From NCBI GenBank assembly GCA_946480785.1, contig CAMLLD010000009.1, forward strand, positions 31,024 through 95,023: 64,000 nt of DNA. Reading direction: 5' to 3'. The translations under genes were made by a program, and so were the position numbers. Each line of letters opens with the position of its first letter. Positions within the stretch are counted from its first letter, which is position 1. The DNA is from an uncultured Blastocatellia bacterium. Lineage in GTDB: Bacteria; Acidobacteriota; Blastocatellia; Pyrinomonadales; Pyrinomonadaceae. The notes under the pieces are model-generated. The model saw only the letters and a program-made list of their open reading frames with translations, ran no database searches and was not told the origin of the DNA. Positions 34,526 to 43,212 of the stretch are shown here, piece after piece.

Positions 34526-36625
34526 ATGAAGAGAGTAAGCCTCGCCTTATTACTTTCGCTCTCTATTCTCTCGCCGGCGCTGGGCCAAACGACTCAAACG
34601 GGCCAAACGGCCCAGCGTCCCGACGAGAAGGACGATGTTGTAAAGATCACGACGAACCTCGTCCAGGTTGATGCTGTCGTTACGAAAGACGGCAAACCCG
34701 TTACCGGTTTGACGGCTGACGATTTCGAGCTTTACGAAGACGGGCGCAAGCAAACAATCACGAGCTTCGCTTATATCTCGAACGTCGCCAACGTGGCGTC
34801 CAAGACGGAAGCGCCTAAGCCCGATAAAGCGAGCCCTGACTCACCGCCCCTCTTAATCCAGCGCGACGCCGCCCGCCGGATCATGGCGATCGTAGTCGAC
34901 GACCTGGGAATGTCTGCCGAGAGCATGAACCAGGTGCGCAGGAGTCTCCGCACGTTCGTCGCCGAACAACTACAGCCAAACGATCTGGTTGCGATCATTC
35001 GCACCGGCAGTGACGTCGGCGCGTTGCAACAGTTCACGAACGATAAGCGGATGCTGAACCGCGCCGTGGACCAGTTGCGCTGGAACGTATGCAGCCGCAT
35101 GGGCTTGACCGTGATCCAGCCTGTCGAGGCTTTGAGTGGAAACGCTTGTTACTACGACAGTCTGACGCCGACGATGAAATCGTTGCGCTTCATCCTCGAC
35201 TCGATGGGACGTTTGCCCGGCCGCAAATCGCTGATCCTCATGTCCGACACCATGCCGATCATGAAAAACGATTGGAACGGCACCGGTATACCTCCGGTTA
35301 ACGACTCAGCTAAAGTCGGTATGCCGCAGGTCGAAGGTTTCGATCCGGCTACGGTTGGCGCGAACGTCACAAACATGGGCGGCTGGTTGCGCCGCCTCGC
35401 GGAAACAGCGATCCGATCTTCAGTCGTGATCTATTCCGTCGACACTCAGGGCCTGCAATACACGGGGATCGCAGCATCCGATTCGGTTAACGAAGCGTTG
35501 CCGCAAAAGATCCCTTCGTTCAGCGGCGTAGTAACCGACCGTTCGCGGATGCTGCAAATGAACCGCGAAGGCAGCGAACGTCTCGCGAAACAAACCGGCG
35601 GTTTTCAGGTCCATAACTCCAACGACTTTCAACTCGATCGCATCGTCGAAGATCAGAGCGGCTATTACCTGCTCGGCTATCGTCCGACTGAAGAAACATT
35701 CAATCGCCAGTTTCACCAGATCAAAGCGAAGGTGAAACGATCAGGCCTGACGTTGCGCACGCGCTTCGGCTTTTGGGGCGTCAGCGAAGAAGACACGAAC
35801 CGCTCGCGTTTGTCGGCACAGGACGAAACCACGCTCGCGTTGATCTCACCGTTCGCCGCGCAGGATCTCGAAGTCGGTTTGAACGCGTTCTTTTCCAACG
35901 GCAAAACCGAAGGCTCGATCGTGCGCTCGTTTATTTACCTGAACCCGAAGAACCTTTCGTTCGTGCCGGCGAACGGTCGCTACGAAACCGCGGTCGAAGT
36001 CCACGGCGTGCTGTTCGGGGATAACGGGGCGATCGCGGAAAGAGTCAAACACGACATCGTGCTGAGTCTCGGTGAAGCCGAATACCAACAGGCAATGCGT
36101 GACGGTTTGCCTGATGCCGTGCGTTTGCGGTTCGACATGACCGCGAAGCAGCCCGGTTCGTATCAGGTCCGCGTCGCGGTGCGCGATCGAACGTCAGCGA
36201 AGCTCGGTTCAGCGGGGCAATTCGTCGACATTCCCGATCTGAACAAGAAACGCGTCGCGTTGTCGGGCATCATTCTGCGTCGCACGGGTCAGGCGGCACA
36301 GGCAGCGGTGATGGCGAATCCACCCGATCGTCGCTTTCAGGCCAACTCCGATCTGTACGCCAGCTTTGTTGTTTACAATCCAACGCCCGGCCTGACGATG
36401 CAAACCAGACTGTTTCGTGACGGGAAGCCTCTGATTGTCAATCCGCCGGTTCCGATCGAGATCAAGGAAGACGATTCGGGACGCAAGTTACTGACGGATG
36501 CCATACGCCTGACGCCGGATCTCGAGCCTGGCGATTACTATCTGCAAGTTGTGATTGCCGACACGACTGCAAAAGACAAACGGCCGGCCGCCTCGCAATG
36601 GGTCCGGCTCGAAATCGTGAAGTAA
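34526..36625 (+). CDS. VWFA-related Acidobacterial domain protein, tandem copy 3
   Basis: 699 residues. The ATG at 34526 follows AAGGAG; the gap to copy 2 is 18 nt. Signal peptide (1-20), a short TQTGQTAQ repeat after cleavage, and then the same domains as copy 2, to which it is closest. The variable zone between the VWA core and GGFQVHNSNDFQLDRI (about residues 195-350) differs most among the copies, including the segment with GNACYYDS here. This pattern of conserved frame and variable middle is worth noting for a secreted binding protein. Function unknown. Confidence 0.92.
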   Translation: MKRVSLALLLSLSILSPALGQTTQTGQTAQRPDEKDDVVKITTNLVQVDAVVTKDGKPVTGLTADDFELYEDGRKQTITSFAYISNVANVASKTEAPKPDKASPDSPPLLIQRDAARRIMAIVVDDLGMSAESMNQVRRSLRTFVAEQLQPNDLVAIIRTGSDVGALQQFTNDKRMLNRAVDQLRWNVCSRMGLTVIQPVEALSGNACYYDSLTPTMKSLRFILDSMGRLPGRKSLILMSDTMPIMKNDWNGTGIPPVNDSAKVGMPQVEGFDPATVGANVTNMGGWLRRLAETAIRSSVVIYSVDTQGLQYTGIAASDSVNEALPQKIPSFSGVVTDRSRMLQMNREGSERLAKQTGGFQVHNSNDFQLDRIVEDQSGYYLLGYRPTEETFNRQFHQIKAKVKRSGLTLRTRFGFWGVSEEDTNRSRLSAQDETTLALISPFAAQDLEVGLNAFFSNGKTEGSIVRSFIYLNPKNLSFVPANGRYETAVEVHGVLFGDNGAIAERVKHDIVLSLGEAEYQQAMRDGLPDAVRLRFDMTAKQPGSYQVRVAVRDRTSAKLGSAGQFVDIPDLNKKRVALSGIILRRTGQAAQAAVMANPPDRRFQANSDLYASFVVYNPTPGLTMQTRLFRDGKPLIVNPPVPIEIKEDDSGRKLLTDAIRLTPDLEPGDYYLQVVIADTTAKDKRPAASQWVRLEIVK

Positions 36626-36695
36626 GTGATCAAGGAGGAGTACATTGAAGCCCCTTAGCTCTCCCTGACGCGTTCAACGCAAAGGAGAACACCCG
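36626..36695 (+). other. leader between copies 3 and 4 that resembles the leader of copy 1
   Basis: The stretch CTCTCCCT-GACG-CGTT-CAACGCAAAGGAGAACACCCG before copy 4 aligns with CTCTCCCT-AACG-TATT-ACGCAGGAGTAAACCCG before copy 1 (30277-30308). A second ribosome-binding-like AAGGAGGAG (36632-36640) upstream leads only into an eight-codon frame (TTG at 36645), so it looks like a relic. Confidence 0.6.
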
Positions 36696-38723
36696 ATGAA
36701 CAACAGAGTAACGCTCGCCGTGTTACTGTCGTTTTGTACTCTCCTGCCCGTCCTGGGCCAAACGATGACTCCCGTGGACGACAAAGACGACGTCGTTCGC
36801 ATCACCACCAACCTGGTCCAAATCGACGTCGTAGTCACCAAAGACGGCAAACCGGTGCCGAATCTCAAGGCTGAAGATTTTGAGCTCTACGAAGACGGAC
36901 ACCGGCAAACGATCACCAGCTTCGCGTTTATCTCGAACGTAGCGAACGCGGCTACGACTCCCGCGAAATCTTCCGAGACTAAAAACGACGCCTTCGTTCC
37001 ACCGGCGCCCATCAAACGCGACGTTCCGCGCCGAACGATCGCGATCGTCGTCGACGATCTCGGTCTTTCGGCAGAGAGCATGTCGACGGTGCGGCATTCG
37101 GTGCGGAAGTTTGTCGCCGAGCAGATGCAGCCGAACGATCTCGTAGCTATCTTGCGCACGGGCACGCAGGTTGGGGCGTTGCAGCAATTCACGAACGACA
37201 AGCGTTTGCTCAATCGCGCGGTGGACCAGTTGCACTGGAACCTTTGCAGCCGCGTGGGGATCAACGTATTTCGTGCGGTCGGACAACCGCGCTACGAGGG
37301 TTGCCCGTTCACTTACGGCAACACGCTCGCCTCTTTGCGCGCGGTCGTCGACGCGATGGGCGAGCTGCCGGGACGCAAGTCGCTCATCCTCATGTCAGAC
37401 AGTGTTCCGATTCAGAATCAGGAACTGGAACCATACGAATACGAGGGCGTGCGAGGAGGATATGAAGACGATTGGGTTTACCGGCGCGGGCTCAACAAAA
37501 TTGCGGAACGAGCGATTCGCAACTCAGTAGTGATTTACTCGATCGATACGCAGGGACTGCAAGTGCTTGGTCCAACCGCGGCCGACAGCTTCAGCGGCGA
37601 TATTCGCCAGGCGGGACCGCAGATGCAGAACGTGTTGGCGACAAGATCGCGCATTTTGCAGGACCGCCGCGCCGGCGGCGACATGCTCGCGCGTCAAACC
37701 GGCGGCTTTCAGATCCGCAACTCGAATGACCTCGGCCTGGACCGCATCATGGAGGACCAGAGCGGCTACTATCTGCTCGGCTACCGGCCCACCGATGACA
37801 CCTTCAACAAGCGCTTTCACCACATCAAAGCGAAGCTCAAAAAGTCAGGCTTGAGCGTGAGAACGCGTAACGGTTTCTACGGCGTCAGCGAGGAGGACGT
37901 AAAGCTGAAGCTGCCTTCGCCGCAACGGATGACGAACCTCGCGTTGATGTCGCCGCTGCATGCGCAGGAGCTCGAGTTCGAGCTCGCTTCGTTTTTCACC
38001 AACGACAAAACGCAGGGCTCGTTTATTCGCTCCTTCATTTATCTCGATGCGACGAACCTGAGTTTCAAGCCCCGCGAGGACCGGCAGGAAACGTCGCTCG
38101 AAATTCACGGCGTGGTTTTTGGCGACAATGGCATCCCGGTAGAACAGGTGACGCACGGCGTCGCGTTGAGTTTGAAGAAAGACGAATACGAACAGGCCCT
38201 GCGCGACGGGCTGCGACTCAAGTTTGATATGCCGGTGCGGCGGCCCGGCGCTTATCAGGTGCGCATCGCGATACGAGAAGGCCTTGCTTACAAGATCGGT
38301 TCGGCGGGCCAGTTCGTCGCGGTTCCGGATCTGAACAAGAAAGAGATCGCGTTGTCGGGAGTCGTGTTGCAAACCGCCGCTGATCCGGCTGCTGCAAGCG
38401 CGGCGTTGTCGAGTCCCGCTGTGCGGCGTTATCGGTCCAATTCCGACATCTACTTCGCGTTTGCTGTCTTCAACGGCTCGCCAAAGATGACGATGCAAAC
38501 AAAACTATTTCGTGACGGAAAGAGTGTTAAATCCAGTCCTGAAACTGTTGTCGATACTACGAACCAGAGCGATCCGGACCGGCTCGTGATTACGAACGTC
38601 CTGCGGCTGCCGGCAGATCTTGAACCCGGCGATTACTATCTGCAGGTTGTTGTTACCGACAAGGCAGCCGGCGCGAAACAGCCACCGGCCACACAGTGGG
38701 TAAACTTCGAGATCGTAAAGTGA
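36696..38723 (+). CDS. VWFA-related Acidobacterial domain protein, tandem copy 4
   Basis: 675 residues, the shortest copy. AAAGGAG lies 9 nt before the ATG. Signal peptide, then DDVVRITTNLVQIDVVV, KPVPNLKAEDFELYEDG, the VWA part with IVVDDLGLS, GGFQIRNSNDLGLDRI, QSGYYLLGYRPTDDTFNKRF and a beta-rich C-terminus. It is closer to copy 1 than to copies 2 and 3 in both the protein and the upstream leader, so it probably arose by duplication of copy 1 with its leader. It is followed after 21 nt by the dienelactone hydrolase gene in the same apparent operon. Confidence 0.92.
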   Translation: MNNRVTLAVLLSFCTLLPVLGQTMTPVDDKDDVVRITTNLVQIDVVVTKDGKPVPNLKAEDFELYEDGHRQTITSFAFISNVANAATTPAKSSETKNDAFVPPAPIKRDVPRRTIAIVVDDLGLSAESMSTVRHSVRKFVAEQMQPNDLVAILRTGTQVGALQQFTNDKRLLNRAVDQLHWNLCSRVGINVFRAVGQPRYEGCPFTYGNTLASLRAVVDAMGELPGRKSLILMSDSVPIQNQELEPYEYEGVRGGYEDDWVYRRGLNKIAERAIRNSVVIYSIDTQGLQVLGPTAADSFSGDIRQAGPQMQNVLATRSRILQDRRAGGDMLARQTGGFQIRNSNDLGLDRIMEDQSGYYLLGYRPTDDTFNKRFHHIKAKLKKSGLSVRTRNGFYGVSEEDVKLKLPSPQRMTNLALMSPLHAQELEFELASFFTNDKTQGSFIRSFIYLDATNLSFKPREDRQETSLEIHGVVFGDNGIPVEQVTHGVALSLKKDEYEQALRDGLRLKFDMPVRRPGAYQVRIAIREGLAYKIGSAGQFVAVPDLNKKEIALSGVVLQTAADPAAASAALSSPAVRRYRSNSDIYFAFAVFNGSPKMTMQTKLFRDGKSVKSSPETVVDTTNQSDPDRLVITNVLRLPADLEPGDYYLQVVVTDKAAGAKQPPATQWVNFEIVK

Positions 38724-38744
38724 AATAGCAAACGGGAGATGAAA

Positions 38745-39671
38745 ATGAAAAAACCGATCAGTCTGTTAACTTTGCTCTTCTTTCTTTCAGTCACCGCCTG
38801 CGCGCAGCACACGGCGAACATGCACGGCAATCACGCCGCCTCGCCGTCGCCGTCGGAAGCAGCCGACACGCAGGATTGGGCCAAGCAGCGGCTCGCGAAA
38901 TCGCCGCGTCATCAGGAGTGGGTGAAAGTAAAGAACGGCGCGCGCGAAGTAAGCAGTTTTGTGGTCTATCCGGAATCGAAAAACAAAAGCACGGCCGTGG
39001 TCGTGATTCACGAGATCTTCGGCATGAGCGATTGGGTGCAGAGTCTCACCGATGAGCTCGCCGAAGCGGGTTACATCGCGATCGCGCCCGATCTGCTTTC
39101 CGGCATGGGACCAAACGGCGGCGGCACGGATTCACTCAGCGGCAACCAGGTCGGTCAGAAGATTCGCGATCTGCCGCCGGACCAGATCACTGCCGATTTG
39201 AATGCGGTAGTTGATTTTGTTTCGAAACTGCCGGCTTCGAACGGCAAGGTCGTCGTGACCGGATACTGTTGGGGCGGTTCGCAATCGTTCGCTTACGCGA
39301 CCCACAATCCGAACATCAAAGCGGCGTTTGTGTTCTACGGTTCCGCGCCGACGACCGGGCCGGACAACGCGATCGACAAAGCCGCGCTCGCGCGAATCAA
39401 AGCGCCGGTTTACGGTTTTTATGCCGGCAACGACGCGCGCATCAACGCGACCCTGCCCGCCACAACGCAGGCCATGAAGGAGTTGAACAAGAAATTTGAG
39501 CCGGTCACGTATGAAGGCGCGGGTCACGGCTTCATGCGTGCGGGCGACGCGCCGGAGCCGACGGATACGACCGCCGCCGATTATCAAAAGCAACTCGATG
39601 CGTTTCGCTTTAACAGGAGCGCGCGCGACGAAGCGTGGGCGCGTTGGAAGAAGTTACTGGCTGCTATTTAA
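38745..39671 (+). CDS. lipoprotein dienelactone hydrolase-family enzyme
   Basis: 308 residues. The ATG at 38745 is preferred over 38739, because GGGAG (38734-38738) is at proper distance only from the former. A lipobox (SVTAC) suggests membrane anchoring. An alpha/beta-hydrolase fold is visible: VVVIHEIFGMSDWVQSLTDELA, the nucleophile elbow GYCWGG (Cys nucleophile, typical of the family), GNDARIN with Asp, and GAGHGFMR with His. The substrate is unknown; family members cleave dienelactones or other small esters. It continues the operon of the four VWFA genes. Confidence 0.87.
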   Translation: MKKPISLLTLLFFLSVTACAQHTANMHGNHAASPSPSEAADTQDWAKQRLAKSPRHQEWVKVKNGAREVSSFVVYPESKNKSTAVVVIHEIFGMSDWVQSLTDELAEAGYIAIAPDLLSGMGPNGGGTDSLSGNQVGQKIRDLPPDQITADLNAVVDFVSKLPASNGKVVVTGYCWGGSQSFAYATHNPNIKAAFVFYGSAPTTGPDNAIDKAALARIKAPVYGFYAGNDARINATLPATTQAMKELNKKFEPVTYEGAGHGFMRAGDAPEPTDTTAADYQKQLDAFRFNRSARDEAWARWKKLLAAI

Positions 39672-39684
39672 ATAGAAATTCAGT

Positions 39685-40206
39685 ATGCGAAAAGTAATTT
39701 TCGGCGGCGCGAACACACTCGACAACTACGTCGCGGGCAAAGACGACTCGATCGATTGGATCCGGCACAGCAAGGAAGCCAACGAGCACCTCGCTGAATA
39801 CTGGAAACGAATCGACACCCAGATCCTCGGCCGCCGCACTTACGAAGTCGCGATGAAGAGCGGCGGAGAGGCCATGCTCAGCAGCGTCAAGACCTACGTG
39901 TGTTCGCGCACGCTCAAGGAAATTCCCGGTAAGAAGATCGAACTCGCGTCCGACGCCGTGAGCCTCGTGAAGCGGCTCAAGTCGGAAGCAGGAAAAGACA
40001 TCATCGTGATGGGCGGGAGCGAGATCGGGAAATCACTGTTCGAAGCCGGATTGATCGACGAGCTCGGCGTCAACATTCATCCGGTGCTGCTTGGCTCGGG
40101 CATCCCGCTGTTCGGCACTCTGTCACGCCGAATCGATCTCGAGCTACGCGGCTGCAAGCCACTGAAGAACGGCTGCGTCATACTGACTTACGACGTTATT
40201 TATTAG
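39685..40206 (+). CDS. RibD C-terminal / dihydrofolate reductase-like protein
   Basis: 173 residues, 13 nt after the hydrolase gene. The fold is that of the RibD C-terminal domain, shared with DHFR: start VIFGGANTLDNYVAG, QILGRRTYEVAM, a nucleotide-binding stretch IIVMGGSEIGKSLFEAGLIDEL and the conserved end INIHPVLLGSGIPLF. It probably reduces a small substrate using NADPH. No true folate role is implied. The last 11 nt overlap the end of the convergent HEAT gene. Confidence 0.85.
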   Translation: MRKVIFGGANTLDNYVAGKDDSIDWIRHSKEANEHLAEYWKRIDTQILGRRTYEVAMKSGGEAMLSSVKTYVCSRTLKEIPGKKIELASDAVSLVKRLKSEAGKDIIVMGGSEIGKSLFEAGLIDELGVNIHPVLLGSGIPLFGTLSRRIDLELRGCKPLKNGCVILTYDVIY

Positions 40207-41734
40207 TCAGCACTTCGCGGAAGAACTCCACCGCGCGCGGATCGCCGGTCTCGCCCAACGAACGAATCGCCTGCTTGCGCACCGACGGATTCGGGTGCGT
40301 CCGCGCGATCTTGATCAACAGCGGCACTGACTCGTCAGAACGCCGCTCGCTGATCGCCCTCACGGCCTGCATCTGCACTTCTGCGTTCGCGTCCGGACTC
40401 TGCGCGGTCGCACTGAGAAACTCAAAACTGCGTTTGCTCACGCGTTCGCCCAGCAGCCGAATCGCCTGCCGCCGCAAATCCACCGAGTCATTGCTGCGCG
40501 CCACGTCAAACAGTTTGTCTTCCACACGCGTGCTCTTGATCTCCGAGAGTGTCTGCAACGCCGCGCGACGCACGTCCAACGCCTGTTCGGTATCAAACAA
40601 GCGCAACAGATCGTCAACCGCCGCTTCGCCGCGTTCCCCCAGCACACGCACCGCCTGCTTGCGCAAATCTGGATTCGGATCGGTACGCGCCACTTCGAGT
40701 AAACGCGCTTGCGCTTTCGGGCTCTTCGTTTCGGCCAGTGCGCGCAAAGCATTTCGCTTCACGTCGATGCTCGCGTCGTTCGCGTAGATCTTCATCAACT
40801 CGTCGACCGCGTCGTCACGTTGGAACTCGCCGAGTTGCCGGACCGCGACGCGGCGCGATTCAGCATCAGCGTCCGTCTTCGCGATACCGAGCAGAAACGC
40901 AAACGCCAACTCCTTTTCATCGCTGTTCCCCGCTGCCGAGATCACGCTGCGCCGTACCTCCGTGTCTTTCACTTCCTCGTAAAGACTCTTGAGTGTGGCG
41001 AGCGTGCCGCGATCGTGACTCTCGCCGATCGAGTGCGCGGCACTGCGACGAAGTTGCTTCGTTTCGCTGTCGTTGCGCACGAGCGAAGCGAGAAACGCCA
41101 TCTCGCCGCCAGTCTGGCCCAGCCAGTAAACCGCGGACGAACGCACGCGCGGATTCGGCGAGCTCTGCACGAAAGTTTTCAGCATGCCGCTGACGCGCGC
41201 GTCGTCATGCAAAGCGATGCCCAACACAGCGCGTTCGCTGAGCGTGTCGAGCGGCGTTGCCGCGGCGAGCGCGCGCAGGTAGTTGAGGCTCTCCTCGTTG
41301 TTCGCGCGACCGAGCCAATAGACGGGATAACCGCTGTACTCGCGCTTTCGTTCGAGGTTGAAGATCTCCATGCGCGTGATCTGGTTCGCATTCGGATCGC
41401 GCAACAGGAAGATCGCGAGGCTGCGCGTTTCGACCGGCAGGCCGTCCGGCGTCGTGCCGACGAACACGGTCGTCTCGCCCATCGTGTTCATGCTGCCGTG
41501 AAACTCGCGGATCGCCGGATCGATCGCGACGCCGGGTCGCACGTCAAACGTGTAAGCCGACCAGTAAGGCGTCGCTTTCGCGCGCCCGCGAGCTTGCGCG
41601 GCGTCAAGCTTCGCCATGAGGTCCGCGCCTTCGACGGCGGTGAAGCTTTGGACCGTCGTGGCGGTCGATTGCGTTTTGAGTTCATCGCCACCCACGGAAA
41701 AAAGCGTGACGATCAAAAGGACTAAGCTAAGCAT
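40196..41734 (-). CDS. secreted HEAT-repeat protein with conserved N-terminal domain (module B)
   Basis: 512 residues. GGAGG lies 8 nt before the ATG; a hydrophobic leader (1-16) follows. The N-terminal ~170 residues match the domain of the module A protein (FTAVEGADL, SAYTFDVRPGVAID, YPVYWLGRANNEESLNYL, VLGIALHDDARV). The remaining ~320 residues hold about ten HEAT repeats with the pattern DLRKQAVRVLGERGEAAVDDLL. Longer than its module A partner by four or so repeats. Exported scaffold; no catalytic motif seen. It is separated from the upstream HEAT gene by a palindromic repeat at 41765-41856. Confidence 0.85.
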   Translation of the reverse strand: MLSLVLLIVTLFSVGGDELKTQSTATTVQSFTAVEGADLMAKLDAAQARGRAKATPYWSAYTFDVRPGVAIDPAIREFHGSMNTMGETTVFVGTTPDGLPVETRSLAIFLLRDPNANQITRMEIFNLERKREYSGYPVYWLGRANNEESLNYLRALAAATPLDTLSERAVLGIALHDDARVSGMLKTFVQSSPNPRVRSSAVYWLGQTGGEMAFLASLVRNDSETKQLRRSAAHSIGESHDRGTLATLKSLYEEVKDTEVRRSVISAAGNSDEKELAFAFLLGIAKTDADAESRRVAVRQLGEFQRDDAVDELMKIYANDASIDVKRNALRALAETKSPKAQARLLEVARTDPNPDLRKQAVRVLGERGEAAVDDLLRLFDTEQALDVRRAALQTLSEIKSTRVEDKLFDVARSNDSVDLRRQAIRLLGERVSKRSFEFLSATAQSPDANAEVQMQAVRAISERRSDESVPLLIKIARTHPNPSVRKQAIRSLGETGDPRAVEFFREVLTNK

Positions 41735-41764
41735 CGTACTAACCTCCGAGGTAAGGGGTCGGTT

Positions 41765-41856
41765 AAGTTGAGCGCGTCCTTGGAGTGCGCCCGACTTGTC
41801 GGCGCTTTGGCCAAAGCGGTGCTAAGGGGCACCGCACTCCAAGGAGGCGCTTAACT
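41765..41856. repeat. palindromic intergenic repeat, copy 2 (diverged)
   Basis: Inverted arms around CCTTGGAGTGCG ... CGCACTCCAAGG (left core 41778-41789, right core 41833-41844) extended outward by AAGTTGAGCGCG and its imperfect partner. It sits between the two HEAT genes of module B. Shares TTGGAGTGCG with copies 1 and 3 but has a different centre. Confidence 0.78.
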
Positions 41857-41886
41857 CAAACCGAGCCGCTACCAACCTCCCAGTAG

Positions 41887-43179
41887 TTACTTGAGCAACT
41901 CTTCCAAATACTTCAACGCTTCCGGATCTTTACTTTGACCGAGATAACGCACGGCCATCTTGCGCATTTCCACCGATGAATCGCTGCGCGCGATCGTCAT
42001 CAGTTTGTGCACCGCGACCTTCTGCTTCGAATCGCCGAACGCGCGCATCAGCAGCATCTTCATTTGCTGATTCTGCTCGGAGTCGTACAACGCCACGAGC
42101 TGGCCCACCGTCTGCTCGTCGTCTCTGTCGTTCAACTCCCGAACCGCAACAGCGCGTAGCTCGATCGGATCCGATCCGCGGGCGATGTCGAGCAGCTTGG
42201 CTTGCGCGCGCGGATCTTTGTTGTCCGCGAACGTTCGCAGCAGCCACTGCTTCATCTGCACGTTTGTTTCCGAATTGTAGAGTTGCAGCAGATCTTCGAG
42301 CGGCATGCGGCCATGATCGCCGAGCACGCGAATCGCCATGATGCGAAACTCCGGCGTGTCGCCCTGCTTCGCGATCTCGAGTAGCTTCGCGCGGGCCGCA
42401 ACATCGTCGCGGTCTGCGAGGGCACGCAACACCTGATAACGGATCTCTTTCGTTTTGTCGGCGTCGTAAATCTTGACGAGCTCGGCGGTGTTTGCTTCGT
42501 TGCGCTGATCACCGAGGTACCTGATCGCGGTCAGACGCAGCCTGAGATCGGCATTGGGATTACGCGCGACATCGAGCATGACCGGATACGCGCGCGCGCC
42601 GCCGTGCCCTCCGAGCATCGCCAGGGCCGCCGCCTGAAATCCTTCGCACTGACCCGGATTCGACTTGAGCGAATCCATCACGATCTGAGTGGCGCGTTCT
42701 TCGTCGGCCTGGAAGAGACTCTGCAACGCGAGCATCTTGATCTCGCAGTTGTCGCGGTCGAGTCCTCTTTTCACCGCTTCCTGTTCGCCCAGCACGACCA
42801 GCAACGCCTCGGCTTCACGTCGCCAACTCGAACTCGGAAAGCGATCGATCAGGCGGATGAGCGGGACCTTCGCATCGTCTTTTCGTCCCTGCTTCTGCAA
42901 CGCGTAGCCATACCAGTAAAGCGCGGCGTCGAGATCTTTGTTTTTCGGAAAGCCGGTGATGAACTGGTTGAATATCTCGGCGGCTTTCTGCCAGTTCTGC
43001 GCTTCGATCTGATCGCGGCCTTCGCGCAAGATCTGCGCCGACGCGGTGTTGCCTTTCGTCGCTTGCACGAAGCGATCGAGCTTCGCGATCTCCTGGTCGT
43101 CGTGAGCGTAGGCGACACTCACGAGCGCCAGGAGGAGGAACATGATGGTAACGGGGCGAAAAGTGACTACATGCTTCAT
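41887..43179 (-). CDS. secreted TPR plus HEAT-repeat protein (module B)
   Basis: 430 residues: signal peptide (1-25, ending AYAH), a TPR/YbgF-like segment (WQKAAEIFNQFITGFPKNKDLDAAL, described as residues 60-90), a hinge with RDNCEIKMLALQSLFQAD, then HEAT repeats to the end, built on units such as EFRIMAIRVLGDHGRMPLEDLLQLY. It is the counterpart of the 519-residue protein of module A but lacks its low-complexity linker. It is 33 nt from the anti-sigma gene. The ribosome-binding site is weak (AAGGA about 14 nt upstream), so a start at the Met at residue 13 is not excluded. Confidence 0.85.
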   Translation of the reverse strand: MKHVVTFRPVTIMFLLLALVSVAYAHDDQEIAKLDRFVQATKGNTASAQILREGRDQIEAQNWQKAAEIFNQFITGFPKNKDLDAALYWYGYALQKQGRKDDAKVPLIRLIDRFPSSSWRREAEALLVVLGEQEAVKRGLDRDNCEIKMLALQSLFQADEERATQIVMDSLKSNPGQCEGFQAAALAMLGGHGGARAYPVMLDVARNPNADLRLRLTAIRYLGDQRNEANTAELVKIYDADKTKEIRYQVLRALADRDDVAARAKLLEIAKQGDTPEFRIMAIRVLGDHGRMPLEDLLQLYNSETNVQMKQWLLRTFADNKDPRAQAKLLDIARGSDPIELRAVAVRELNDRDDEQTVGQLVALYDSEQNQQMKMLLMRAFGDSKQKVAVHKLMTIARSDSSVEMRKMAVRYLGQSKDPEALKYLEELLK

Positions 43180-43212
43180 GACTTCGTTTGTCCTTCGAAT
43201 TGATTTGTTCGA

